This document shows positions 40,647 through 50,700 of a DNA stretch of 64,000 nucleotides, piece by piece. The position numbers and the translations under genes are program-made. Every line of letters starts with the position of its first letter. Positions within the stretch are counted from its first letter, which is position 1. Location: contig JAMPDC010000001.1 in the NCBI GenBank assembly GCA_023665865.1, positions 2,178,021-2,242,020 of the forward strand, written 5' to 3'. Below the pieces are notes generated by a model, which worked only from the letters and a program-made list of their open reading frames with translations, was not told the origin of the DNA and did no database searches. The DNA is from Staphylococcus sp. (GTDB lineage Bacteria > Bacteroidota > Bacteroidia > Bacteroidales > Muribaculaceae).

Positions 40647-42065
40647 TTATTCGACTACGAAATCTTCGTCGGCCGAGAACATAGGATCCCATGGCGGAAG
40701 AAGAGTAGGATTCTGCTTGAGAACCTCCTTGACCTTAGGTGTGATGTATTTCTTGTTGACGACAAGACGGAACATGTATTCATCAAACCATTCGTCAGTC
40801 ATGATGAGATGACCATCATTTGCACCGGGGCCCCAGCTGTTCTCAACCATCCATTTTTTAGGCTTGCCATTCTCGTCAAGATCAACAGCCACAAGAGTCA
40901 TGGCATGGGAGGACGCTGAAGAATGGGTCTTGATTCGGTCGGCCTTGTTCATGCCGAATTTAGTGCCGAAGAGGGAGTCATAATCAAAATTATTGACATC
41001 AAGAACTCCACGCTCTCTATCTATGAATTTGCCGACATCACATGAGGAATACATCGCATTGTCGTCCTTGATTGAAGCGATTGCCATCGGCTTGATTTCC
41101 TTCATCGGCAGATTGACGTATGTCCAGTTGTAACCATCGTATCCATGACGGTCATACTCGATTTCATACAATTTATAATACTCACGCGAGGGATCATTCA
41201 TGACCATCACGTAGTCATTTTTGAGATCATTGCCGGCAAATGTCTTGTAGAACGACTGCGGAGTATATGTTTCAGTGCTGACAGCATTTCCATCCTTGTC
41301 GCGGCGAGTCCATGTGAACTCTGTCGGGGGCTCTCCAAGATTGATAGCAAGCATGCGATATATTTCGGAGAGCATCTCTTTCTTCCGGGCCTCAAGTTTA
41401 TCGGCCTTTGCCCCTGACGCAGCCATGCGACGGAGTTCGAGACCATCCTCACAGAGTCGGAGTTTAAGTAGTTTGCGCATAGTAGCCGTCGCGCGGCTGC
41501 TCTGAGTCTCACCCATCACCTCAATGGGCACTACGCCATATTTCATCAGATTGTCAGCGACACCTGTATATTGTCCGCCATCGGCAAGCGAATTGTCAAA
41601 GAGCCAATCCACCGTGCGGTCATCTTCAGGAAGTGAAGCGGTATCAATAATTCCCTGAAGAAACAGATTTGATTTCTCGAGTTGATCCCAGAAGAAATTA
41701 TAGCATTGCGAAAGTTCAAGTTTCGGGAGATTATGGTCGCGCATCATCTGGGCACGCAACACATTCAGGCCTGTAAAAAGCCAGCAGCGCCCCGACGATC
41801 TCTGATTAGTAATGCCTTTACTCTTGACTCTATGCGAGAAGTTAGTGTCAAAATTGTTCTTACTGTCATGATTGACGGCGAGCTTTGCTATATCATTGTT
41901 AGCTATAGCATTGTGAATTGCCTTATTGGCAGGGGTTTTCTCATAGGCATTACGAAACGCTTCAATGTCGGAGGTTGATATACTACCGGCGGCGGGGGTA
42001 TCGGCAAAAGCAAACGGCCCTGCGACGGAGAATGCTGCGGCAAGAATTAGAAGTGATTTTTTCAT
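40647..42065 (-). CDS. Exported C1-family aminopeptidase (bleomycin hydrolase / PepC type)
   Basis: 472 residues. Signal peptide of about 20 residues (AAAFSVAGPFAFA). Papain fold with active Cys94 in QRSSGRCWLFTGLN, then His in SSHAMTLVAVD and Asn in VENSWGPG near the end. The long inserted middle (about 170-330) is typical of bleomycin hydrolases, which form hexameric barrels with the active sites inside. An exported version is found in Bacteroidales gut species. The C-terminus (LPPWDPMFSADEDFVVE) is the expected tail that enters the active site in this family. Single gene, own promoter and terminator. Confidence 0.93.
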   Translation of the reverse strand: MKKSLLILAAAFSVAGPFAFADTPAAGSISTSDIEAFRNAYEKTPANKAIHNAIANNDIAKLAVNHDSKNNFDTNFSHRVKSKGITNQRSSGRCWLFTGLNVLRAQMMRDHNLPKLELSQCYNFFWDQLEKSNLFLQGIIDTASLPEDDRTVDWLFDNSLADGGQYTGVADNLMKYGVVPIEVMGETQSSRATATMRKLLKLRLCEDGLELRRMAASGAKADKLEARKKEMLSEIYRMLAINLGEPPTEFTWTRRDKDGNAVSTETYTPQSFYKTFAGNDLKNDYVMVMNDPSREYYKLYEIEYDRHGYDGYNWTYVNLPMKEIKPMAIASIKDDNAMYSSCDVGKFIDRERGVLDVNNFDYDSLFGTKFGMNKADRIKTHSSASSHAMTLVAVDLDENGKPKKWMVENSWGPGANDGHLIMTDEWFDEYMFRLVVNKKYITPKVKEVLKQNPTLLPPWDPMFSADEDFVVE

Positions 42066-42119
42066 GTGGTACGTTGATTGGTTGGTTATGATACAGAGAA
42101 ACGGGAATATTTCCTAAGG

Positions 42120-42127
42120 CAAAATTA
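42120..42127 (-). promoter_or_regulatory. -7 box of the C1 peptidase gene
   Basis: TAATTTTG on the minus strand, 55 bases before the ATG at 42065. Confidence 0.55.
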
Positions 42128-42182
42128 ATGATTAATCCTGAACAATAAAAATGCTTTTCTCAAAAAAAAATATTGCAAAAAA

Positions 42183-42214
42183 TTTGCACAGTATCAAAAT
42201 ATGTCATACCTTTG
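42183..42214 (+). promoter_or_regulatory. Promoter of tRNA-Cys
   Basis: TTTG (42183-42186), 20 bases, then TACCTTTG (42207-42214), a full Bacteroidetes consensus 21 bases before the tRNA. Confidence 0.8.
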
Positions 42215-42235
42215 CAGACGTAAAAACCACAGCAT

Positions 42236-42306
42236 GGTTCCTTGGCCGAGTGGTTAGGCGCCGGTCTGCAAAACCGTTTACAGCAGTTCGATTCTGCTAG
42301 GAACCT
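42236..42306 (+). tRNA. tRNA-Cys (anticodon GCA)
   Basis: A 71-base cloverleaf. Acceptor GGTTCCT (42236-42242) pairs with AGGAACC (42299-42305), discriminator T at 42306, no encoded CCA. D-arm GCCGAGTGGTTAGGC. Anticodon loop CTGCAAA with GCA at 42268-42270. T-arm GCAGTTCGATTCTGC. A T discriminator is the identity element of tRNA-Cys. Confidence 0.97.
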
Positions 42307-42316
42307 CTAAATGATT

Positions 42317-42360
42317 GAAATCAGTTTACCCTGTAAAGTTAGGATAGACTGATTTCTTTT
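42317..42360 (+). terminator. Terminator after tRNA-Cys
   Basis: GAAATCAGT (42317-42325) pairs with ACTGATTTC (42348-42356), loop of 22, then TTTT. The following bases to 42474 hold only a short leader for the GH13 gene. Confidence 0.75.
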
Positions 42361-42474
42361 CATATAATTGAAAAACTGAGAGTTAGGCCACTCAAGTCTG
42401 AAGTAGGTGGTGTAGACTGAAGATCCTCTTATTATAAATACTTACACTTTCTCATACTTACCATCTTATTATTT

Positions 42475-43920
42475 ATGCACTTTAAATCAATTTTTGTCGG
42501 ACTCCTTGCTTCGCTGTTTGGAGCGGGAGGGATGATGGCTCAATCATCAACGGATGACCCACGTAAATTAGTCATATATCAGGTGATGGTAGCCTCTTTC
42601 CAACATTCACCCGACGGTGCACCCGGCTACACCGCAATGTGGGGGCCTGACGATGCGATGAAAAACGGAAATCTTCGTGGTATAATCGAGTCACTCGATC
42701 ATATCAAGAGCCTTGGAGCAAACGCCCTATGGATGACCCCGATTTTTGACAGCTCAACGGCGATTGGAGGCGAGAAACTTCAGGCAACCGGCTATTTTAC
42801 CAATGACTACTTCAAAATCGACCCACACTTTGGGACAGAGGAGGATCTGAAAAAACTTATTGATGAAGCTCACAAACGTGGCATACACGTGATTCTCGAC
42901 GGAGTGTTCGGACATCATGGCGGTGTTACTGCCACATCGCCGTCCGGCCATAGGATAGTTACAGAAAATGTCTATAGCGATCGTGGAGAAGCCGGTGGAC
43001 AAGGCAACGTAGCCTATCCACAGTCTCTCGAATATTTCAAGGAACTTGCCACATATTATATAGATAAATTCGGGATTGACGGCTGGCGCCTTGATCAAGC
43101 ATATCAGGCCACGCAAGGAGGCAGGAACTACTGGGTCGACATACGTCAGGCCGTAGACTCAGTTTGCGCTGTAAGAAAAGCGCGCGGTGAGAATTGGGGT
43201 ACACTCGGCTATATGGTCGGCGAGGACTGGGGAACGGCCGATGTGATCAACCATGGTGTCTATAAGGACGGAGGTCTCATGAGTGCATTTGACTTTGATG
43301 GCAAAGAGCTCATCAGCGGAGCAATGCAAGACATCAAGTCAGAAGGCCTCGAAAACGGTTGGGACGATGTGATAACCATCCTTTCACCTCCAACATCGCG
43401 TGGATATCTGAATGACTCTGTCATGCCAAACCTATTTCTATCTAACCACGACGGATATCGTCTGGCAGACCATTTTGACGAGAGTGATCCGATGTTTTAC
43501 CGGAAACTAATGACGCGCAATGCCATCCTTGCATCATACTCCGGCCCTGTCACGCTCTATTACGGAGACGAGTATGCCGATACCAGCAAGCACTCAACCG
43601 GAGCTCAAAAGGACAATATCGCCCGTACGACAGGGCACCTGAATCCACGTAATTCACAAGAAAAAGAATTAAGGAACTACATTTCTAAAGCGATGAAGTT
43701 CCGTCATGAGAATCCGGCCATGTGGCGTGGAAACGCTTCATTCTACAGCTTCTCACCAATCCCCGGATCAAATGTTCTCGTTGTGACAAAGGAAGACAAA
43801 CAAAGCCACAATCGTGTAGCTGTCATTTTCAGCGATGTCGACACATTTGTCCCGCTCGCCGGAAGCAAAAAGCCGATTGAAGTCAAAGCCTGGATTCCGG
43901 AGTTTGTGAAACTAAGGTAA
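42475..43920 (+). CDS. Exported GH13 alpha-amylase-family enzyme
   Basis: 481 residues. Signal peptide to about 22 (GAGGMMAQ). (beta/alpha)8 barrel with the GH13 motifs: ILDGVFGHHG (region I), GWRLDQAY with nucleophile Asp207 (region II), MVGEDWG with acid/base Glu250 (region III), and LSNHDGYR with transition-state Asp326 (region IV). A short C-terminal beta domain (VLVVTKEDKQSHNRVAVIFS) ends it. No carbohydrate-binding module. Acts on alpha-1,4-glucans or malto-oligosaccharides outside the cytoplasm. No SusCD system lies nearby. Confidence 0.93.
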   Translation: MHFKSIFVGLLASLFGAGGMMAQSSTDDPRKLVIYQVMVASFQHSPDGAPGYTAMWGPDDAMKNGNLRGIIESLDHIKSLGANALWMTPIFDSSTAIGGEKLQATGYFTNDYFKIDPHFGTEEDLKKLIDEAHKRGIHVILDGVFGHHGGVTATSPSGHRIVTENVYSDRGEAGGQGNVAYPQSLEYFKELATYYIDKFGIDGWRLDQAYQATQGGRNYWVDIRQAVDSVCAVRKARGENWGTLGYMVGEDWGTADVINHGVYKDGGLMSAFDFDGKELISGAMQDIKSEGLENGWDDVITILSPPTSRGYLNDSVMPNLFLSNHDGYRLADHFDESDPMFYRKLMTRNAILASYSGPVTLYYGDEYADTSKHSTGAQKDNIARTTGHLNPRNSQEKELRNYISKAMKFRHENPAMWRGNASFYSFSPIPGSNVLVVTKEDKQSHNRVAVIFSDVDTFVPLAGSKKPIEVKAWIPEFVKLR

Positions 43921-43977
43921 ACGAGACGGTGCGCCATCAATACACAGCCCTATTTATTTCCTCATCCTACAAATGAA

Positions 43978-44036
43978 AGTCCGGAAGGTCGGAGCCTTTT
44001 GCTATCGGCTCCAATCTTCCGGACTATTTATTTTTC
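43978..44036 (+). terminator. Terminator of the GH13 gene
   Basis: AGTCCGGAAG (43978-43987) pairs with CTTCCGGACT (44016-44025); an inner stem GGAGCC/GGCTCC adds six pairs. Then ATTTATTTTT. Between convergent genes, so it may serve the acyl-CoA dehydrogenase too. Confidence 0.9.
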
Positions 44037-44046
44037 AAACGTATGA

Positions 44047-45750
44047 TCAGTCTACTTTATAGATGTTGACTTCCTCCGGTTTGAAGTTTGCGATGAAATC
44101 AGAGTGTTTTGTCACTTCTGCCTCAGCCAGATTGACATATACTTCAAGTGAACGTTTGAAGCTGTCGTTGCGGTCTGCATCCTGAAGAAGGAGATATGAC
44201 ATGACGATGTCACCGGCCATCTCGACAAGGCGACGGGCCATGAAATCGCCATAAGCCGCATCATCAACAGCGGTTACAGCCTCAACTGCCTTGGCATAGC
44301 GCTCGGTCATGGCCTGAAGACGGGTCTGAATAGACTTGAGTTCGGGCTTGTATTCGATCGCGTCATACTCCTTGATGAGATTAAGATAGGTGCCGGTGGT
44401 GACATGGCGGATAGCTGCGACTACCTGAAGCTGGGTTGTACCTTCGTAGATAGAGGTGATGCGGGCGTCGCGGTAAAGGCGTTCGCAAGCATAATCTTTC
44501 ATGAAGCCTGAACCACCATGGATCTGGATACAATCGTAGGCATTCTGGTTGCAATATTCACTGCCTAAACCTTTGGCAAGAGGAGTGAGTGCGTCAGCGA
44601 GACGACTATACATCTTGGATTCTTTGCGCTCTTCAGGTGTTAGTGTGCGTTCCTTGGCAAGATCATCATAGATTTTGTAAATGTCCACATAGCGCGCGCA
44701 TGCGTAGAGGAGCGAACGTGATGCGTCGAGTTTGGCTTTCATTACCGAGAGCATCTCATAGACAGCCGGGAACTCAATGATTGCCTTGCCAAATTGTTTG
44801 CGATCCTTGGCATAGGCAAGAGCCTCACGATATGCGAGTTCGCTGACACCTACACTTTGTGCGGCAATACCGAGACGGGCACCGTTCATAAGAGCCATCA
44901 CATATTTGATGAGGCCGAGGCGGCGTGAACCGCAAAGGACTGCCTTGGCATTCTTGTAGGTAAGCTCGCATGTAGGAGAGCCCTTGATACCCATCTTGTT
45001 CTCGATACGGCGCACATTCACACCGCCGTCGCGCTTGTCATAGATGAACATTGAAAGGCCACGGCCATCCTTTGTGCCGGCTTCTGAGCGCGCAAGCACA
45101 AGGTGGATATCACTGTCGCCGTTAGTGATGAAACGTTTCACACCGTTGAGCAACCAAGTCCCGTCGGGTTGTTCTGTCGCCTTGAGCATTACGCTCTGGA
45201 GGTCTGAACCGGCATCCGGCTCGGTGAGGTCCATTGACATAGTCTCACCCTGGCATACGCGGGGAATGAATTTGGCTTTCTGCTCTTCGTCAGCAAATTC
45301 GTAGATAGTTTCTGCGCAGTCCTGAAGACCCCACAGGTTCTCAAATCCGGTGTCGGCACGGCTGACGATATCAGCAGCCATGATATAGGGAGTGATAGGG
45401 AAGTTGAGACCACCGAAACGACGGGGCATAGCCATGCCCATGAGACCTGCCTTGCGGCATGCTTCGAGGTTCTCTTTGGTCTTGTCAGCATAGATGACAC
45501 GGCCGTTTTCAACGTGCGGGCCCTGATGGTCTACATCTTCTGCGTTAGGGGCAATGATGTCACCGCAGATCTCGCCAACAATTTCAAGGACTTTGTCATA
45601 GCTGTCCTGCGCGTCGGCATAGTCGAGAGGTGCATAGTCAAACTTCTCGGCATCGGTATAGTTGCGTTCTTTCAAAGCGACGATCTTCTCCATCAACGGA
45701 TGGGTCAGATGGTGCTTAAGATCGGGGTTATCTGTATAAAAGTTAGCCAT
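44047..45750 (-). CDS. Acyl-CoA dehydrogenase family protein
   Basis: 567 residues, longer than the usual 380 because of an N-terminal extension and a C-terminal helical domain (from about 455, YLNLIKEYDAIEYKPELKSI). FAD core: MSMDLTEPDAGSDLQSVMLK (about 170-190), WLLNGVKRFITNGDSDIHLV, RLGIAAQSVGVSELAYREAL, and YDCIQIHGGSGFMKDYACER. The last part carries RDARITSIYEGTTQLQ with the catalytic Glu. It oxidises an acyl-CoA and passes electrons to Etf, encoded eight bases upstream (etfA) and next (etfB). Substrate length cannot be told. Confidence 0.93.
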   Translation of the reverse strand: MANFYTDNPDLKHHLTHPLMEKIVALKERNYTDAEKFDYAPLDYADAQDSYDKVLEIVGEICGDIIAPNAEDVDHQGPHVENGRVIYADKTKENLEACRKAGLMGMAMPRRFGGLNFPITPYIMAADIVSRADTGFENLWGLQDCAETIYEFADEEQKAKFIPRVCQGETMSMDLTEPDAGSDLQSVMLKATEQPDGTWLLNGVKRFITNGDSDIHLVLARSEAGTKDGRGLSMFIYDKRDGGVNVRRIENKMGIKGSPTCELTYKNAKAVLCGSRRLGLIKYVMALMNGARLGIAAQSVGVSELAYREALAYAKDRKQFGKAIIEFPAVYEMLSVMKAKLDASRSLLYACARYVDIYKIYDDLAKERTLTPEERKESKMYSRLADALTPLAKGLGSEYCNQNAYDCIQIHGGSGFMKDYACERLYRDARITSIYEGTTQLQVVAAIRHVTTGTYLNLIKEYDAIEYKPELKSIQTRLQAMTERYAKAVEAVTAVDDAAYGDFMARRLVEMAGDIVMSYLLLQDADRNDSFKRSLEVYVNLAEAEVTKHSDFIANFKPEEVNIYKVD

Positions 45751-45758
45751 TTGTCTGG

Positions 45759-46784
45759 TTATTTGGAGTTCTTTTTGTAGTATTTGATCAACTTGGGAAC
45801 TACTTCCTCAAGGTTACCGGTGATGACATAGTCGGCTATGGTGTTGATTGGAGCTGCCGGATCATTATTGATGGAAATGATAATCGAGCTGTCCTGCATA
45901 CCGGCGATGTGCTGAATCTGACCGGAAATACCGCATGCGATATAGAGTTTCGGGCGAACTGTCACACCGGTCTGTCCAATCTGACGGGCATGTTCGGTGA
46001 AACCTGCATCGACTGCCGCACGCGAAGCGCCTACTTCCGCACCGAGAGTATCGGCCAGTTCATGGAGTAGCTGGAAGTTCTCTTTTGAGCCAACGCCATA
46101 ACCACCGGCAACGATGATAGATGCGTTTTTAATATTGATTTTTGATTTCTCAATATGACGGTCGATGATCTCGACTACGAAATCTTCGTCGGAAACATAC
46201 CTCTTAGCGTCAAGCTCAACGACTTCACCTTTATAAGCGGGATCAAATATCTCCTTTTTCATCACACCTTCGCGGACGGTAGCCATCTGCGGACGGCACT
46301 CGGGATTCACGATGGTAGCGACAATGTTGCCGCCGAAGGCGGGACGGATCTGGAGAAGAAGATCTTTGTATTCCTTTCCAGTCTTGGGATCCTTGTGGTC
46401 ACCGATCTCGAGAGCGGTACAGTCGGCTGTCAAACCGCTGTGCAGGCATGAGCTGACACGGGGACCGAGATCTCGGCCGATACAGGTCGCACCCATGAGG
46501 CAGGCCTGCGGCTTGATTTCACGGAATAGATTGATGAGAACCGCAGAGTGGGGGTTTGATGTATAAGGGAAGAGACGCTCGTCAGCAACCTTATAGAGAC
46601 GGTCAACACCATAGGGGAACACTTGCTCTTCAACGCCGTCGAGCTTGTCGCCGACAACGATAGCTTCAAGTTTCACGCCAAGGCGTGTTGCAAGCACACG
46701 GCCTTTGGTCAGAAGTTCGAGGCTGACGTCAGCAATGCGGCCATCCTCAAATTCAAGATATACAATTACGTTATTCTGGTCCAT
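45759..46784 (-). CDS. etfA: Electron transfer flavoprotein, alpha subunit
   Basis: 341 residues. An N-terminal Rossmann-like domain (NVIVYLEFEDGRIADVSLEL) and the FAD-binding C-terminal half: IIVAGGYGVGSKENFQLLHE, VGASRAAVDAGFTEHARQIG, QTGVTVRPKLYIACGISGQI, QHIAGMQDSSIIISINNDPA. Forms a heterodimer with EtfB and takes electrons from the acyl-CoA dehydrogenase encoded eight bases downstream. Gaps of eight bases on both sides mean one transcript. Confidence 0.96.
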   Translation of the reverse strand: MDQNNVIVYLEFEDGRIADVSLELLTKGRVLATRLGVKLEAIVVGDKLDGVEEQVFPYGVDRLYKVADERLFPYTSNPHSAVLINLFREIKPQACLMGATCIGRDLGPRVSSCLHSGLTADCTALEIGDHKDPKTGKEYKDLLLQIRPAFGGNIVATIVNPECRPQMATVREGVMKKEIFDPAYKGEVVELDAKRYVSDEDFVVEIIDRHIEKSKINIKNASIIVAGGYGVGSKENFQLLHELADTLGAEVGASRAAVDAGFTEHARQIGQTGVTVRPKLYIACGISGQIQHIAGMQDSSIIISINNDPAAPINTIADYVITGNLEEVVPKLIKYYKKNSK

Positions 46785-46792
46785 AGTGGTGC

Positions 46793-47665
46793 TTATCCGA
46801 TAGTGTGGTTAGTGATGAGTTCCTTTACGAGGTCTTCGATATCAGCGTCATTGTCGGTGAGAACACGACAATCTTTGGCAGTGAAGACCACGTTTTCAAT
46901 CGCTTTTACCTTCGTGGGAGAGCCGGGGAGACCGATCTGCTCGGGATCGGCTTCTACAAATGCGGCATTCCACTCCTGAAGATTGAGATAGGGGCGCTTC
47001 TCAAGAAGGGTTTTGCGGTCATCAGGAAGCTTGGCTGCCTCGCTTGGTGAAGCAGCATATTTGTATTTTTGGACGCGCATGGCATTACGGGGACGGCAGG
47101 GAGCGGCCGAACCGTTGACGGTCACGACACAGGGAAGGGGTGACTTCACTGTCTCAACACCGTTTTCGAGACGGCGCTTGACGGTCACATATCCATCTTT
47201 GAGGTCGAGAATCTCTTCAGCGTATGTCACCTGAGGGATTCCGAGCTTCTCAGCGATCTGCGGGCCAACCTGCGCGGTGTCACCATCGATTGCCTGACGG
47301 CCGCCGAGGATGATATCATACTTTCCAAATTTTTTCACAGCTTGAGCGAGAGAGTAGGATGTGGCGAGGGTATCTGCGCCACCGAGTACACGGTCAGTAA
47401 GCACTATGCCACCGTCAGCGCCGCGATAGATAGCTTCGCGGATGATTTCAGAAGCACGGGGAAGGCCCATTGTAAGCAGAGTGATGGTCGATCCCGGATT
47501 AGCGTCCTTCAGACGGAGCGCCTGTTCGAGGGCATTAAGGTCCTCGGGATTAAAGATGGCCGGCAGAGCCGCACGGTTGATTGTGCCATCTTCTTTCATT
47601 GCATCTTTACCCACGTTGCGGGTGTCGGGCACCTGCTTGGCGAGCACGATGATGTTAAGACTCAT
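46793..47665 (-). CDS. etfB: Electron transfer flavoprotein, beta subunit
   Basis: 290 residues. NIIVLAKQVPDTRNVGKDAM at the start, FNPEDLNALEQALRLKD, LSMG-like LLTMGLPRASEIIREA and DIILGGRQAIDGDTAQVGPQ are the AMP/FAD-binding marks of EtfB/FixA. A C-terminal arm wraps EtfA in the complex. Order etfB-etfA-dehydrogenase. No promoter with a good -7 box is seen in the 39 bases after purL, so read-through from purL is possible. Confidence 0.95.
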   Translation of the reverse strand: MSLNIIVLAKQVPDTRNVGKDAMKEDGTINRAALPAIFNPEDLNALEQALRLKDANPGSTITLLTMGLPRASEIIREAIYRGADGGIVLTDRVLGGADTLATSYSLAQAVKKFGKYDIILGGRQAIDGDTAQVGPQIAEKLGIPQVTYAEEILDLKDGYVTVKRRLENGVETVKSPLPCVVTVNGSAAPCRPRNAMRVQKYKYAASPSEAAKLPDDRKTLLEKRPYLNLQEWNAAFVEADPEQIGLPGSPTKVKAIENVVFTAKDCRVLTDNDADIEDLVKELITNHTIG

Positions 47666-47704
47666 AATCGGTTTGTTAAACTTTGGGTTATTAGATTGGT
47701 AATA

Positions 47705-50700
47705 TTATTTCTTTGTTTTTTCTTCTACCCATTTGCGAGCGTTGATAAAGGCGTCGATCCAGGGTGTCACCTGATCAGCGCGGCGCGATGCGGGGTAGTA
47801 ACCGCACTGCCAGGGGAAGATTGCTCGCTCGAGGTGGGGCATCATGGCGAGGTGACGGCCATCGGCTGAACAGATACCTGCGACAGACGCACGAGAACCA
47901 TTGGGGTTGCCGGGATATGCACTGTAGTTATATTTAGCCACCACGTTGTAGTCGCTCATGGCCATCGGGAGGTTGAATTTACCCTCACCGTGTGCGACCC
48001 AGATGCCAAGCTTGCTTCCGGAGAGCGAACCGAACATCACAGAATTATTGGCCGGAATCGTTACGCCGAGGAACTGAGACTCGAACTTGTGGCTGTCATT
48101 GTGGAGCATACGGGTTTTCTTCGGATGCTCGGGATTGATGAGCCCGAGTTCTATCATGAGCTGGCAACCGTTGCAGATACCGAGAGAGAGTGTGTCCTTG
48201 CGTGCATAGAAATTCTTGATGGCATTCTTGGCATTGTCATTCCATAATATGCCTGAAGCCCAGCCTTTGGCTGAACCAAGCACGTCGGAGTTGGAGAAAC
48301 CGCCGCAGAAAACAATCATGTTGACATCTTCAAGATTTTCACGTCCGCTCATAAGGTCGGTCATGTGTACGTCTTTAACATCAAAGCCGGCGAGATAGAG
48401 TGAATAGGCCATCTCACGGTCGCCGTTGACACCCTTTTCGCGTATGATGGCAGCTTTGACACGGTCGCCATGACCGTCACGACGCAGCGAGATGCCGCGC
48501 GATGCGAGTTTGCCATCGAATTTCGACGGGAAACGGTAGCGGATAGGCTGTTTCTTGTAGTTCTCGAAACGGCTGCGGGCACATTTCTCTCCACTCTGTA
48601 TAGCATCCATGAGATAGCTGGTATGGAACCAAACGTCGCGGAGATAATCAATGCCAAGCAGTCGCTGAGTGCCTGCGTGGTTGACGATAAGTGTGCGCTC
48701 GGTAGTCGGGGCGCCGATATGGCAGAAGCGAACACCAGCTTTAGTGAGAATTTCGTCTACGGATTCAATCTTTGAAGCCTCAACCTGTGCGACGAGTGCC
48801 GGATTTTCGGCAAATAGTATTTTCAAGAGGTCAGTCTCTCCAAGAGCTTCAAATCCGGTGGTGTCGAGCTCGATGCCGCCATCAGTGTTGGCGAATGTCA
48901 TTTCAAGGAGAGTAGTGACAAGACCTCCGGCCGAGACATCGTGGGCAGCCATGAGCTTGCCACGTTTCACAAGGGTCTGAACAGCTTCAAATGTCTTGAC
49001 AAAGGCTTCAGGATCTACTACTGTAGGAGCTTCTGAACCAAGCTTGCCCTGAGTCTGTGCGAGTGCAGATCCACCGAGTTTGAGCGAGTCAGATGAGAAG
49101 TCGATATAGTAGAGGATTGAACCTCGTTTTCCAAGTACAGGGCTGAGAGTTTTGCGTACATCGCTCACTTCGCCAGCGGCTGAGATGATAACGGTGCCGG
49201 GAGCATAGACCTTGTCTGAACCATATTTCTGAGTCATCGAGAGCGAGTCTTTACCGGTCGGGATATTCACGCCAAGTTTGCAAGCGAAATCCGAGCAAGC
49301 TTCAACCGCGCGGTAGAGAGCCGCATCTTCACCGGGATTCTTACAAGGCCACATCCAGTTAGCACTGAGCGATAAACCTTTGATTCCATCAGATAGGGGA
49401 GTGGTGACGATGTTGGTGAGCGCTTCAGCTACAGCGACAACAGAGCCTTTGGCAGAATCGATCAACGCAACCTGAGGGGCGTGTCCGATTGATGTGGCAA
49501 TACCCTTTGTGCCGGAGTAGTCGAGAGCAACCACGCCGCAGTCGCTCAACGGGAGCTGAATCTCTCCCTGGCATTGCTGACGGGCGATCTTGCCTGTTAC
49601 AGAACGGTCAACTTTGTTAGTCAGCCAATCCTTACAAGCAACGGCCTCAAGACTGAGCACTGAAGCTGTATAGCGTTCGATGTCATCTTCGTTATATTCA
49701 CCGTCGGTATAGCTGGTTTCGACAGTATTATCAGTCAAAGTGGTCTTGGGTGAAGATCCGAACATATCCGACATAGCCAGATCGATTGGTTTTACACCGT
49801 CCTTCTGCTCGAATACGAAACGATGGTCGCCTGTAGTCTCTCCGACTACATACATTGGCGCGCGTTCGCGGTCTGCGATTGTGCGGACATAGTCGATGTC
49901 TTCTTTCTTGAGCACCATGCCCATGCGTTCCTGACTCTCGTTGCCGATAATCTCCTTTGACGAAAGTGTATGGTCGCCTACGGGAAGGGCTCCGATCTCA
50001 ATTTTGCCTCCGGTCTCTTCTACAAGTTCTGAGAGAGCATTGAGGTGGCCACCTGCACCATGGTCATGGATAGATACGATAGGATTATTGTCATTTTCGG
50101 CAAGAGCACGAATTACGTTCGACACGCGCTTCTGCATCTCAGGGTTAGCGCGCTGAACGGCATTGAGCTCAATACCTGACGCGTATTGGCCGGTCTCCAC
50201 TGAAGAGACAGCGCCACCGCCCATGCCGATACGATAGTTGTCGCCACCCATCACAACCACAGCCTCGCCGGCTTCAGGCACGCCCTTGATGGCATCCTTG
50301 GCTGCTGCATAACCGACGCCGCCTGCAAGCATGATGACTTTGTCGTAGGCATACATCTTGCCATTCTCGTCGTGCTCGAAAGTAAGGAGTGAACCGCAGA
50401 TGAGTGGCTGACCGAACTTGTTGCCGAAATCAGAGGCACCATTTGATGCTTTAATGAGAATCTCGGCCGGTGTCTGATAGAGCCAAGCACGGGGATTCAT
50501 CATGAGCTCCCAGGGATAATTGCCAAGACGGGGATATGAAGTCATATAGACAGCTGTACCTGCAAGCGGAAGACTTGCGCGGCCACCGCCGAGGCGGTCA
50601 CGGATCTCACCTCCGCTACCGGTTGCCGCACCGTTGAAAGGCTCGACAGTGGTCGGGAAGTTGTGTGTCTCAGCCTTGAGAGAGAGAACGGTCTTAAGGT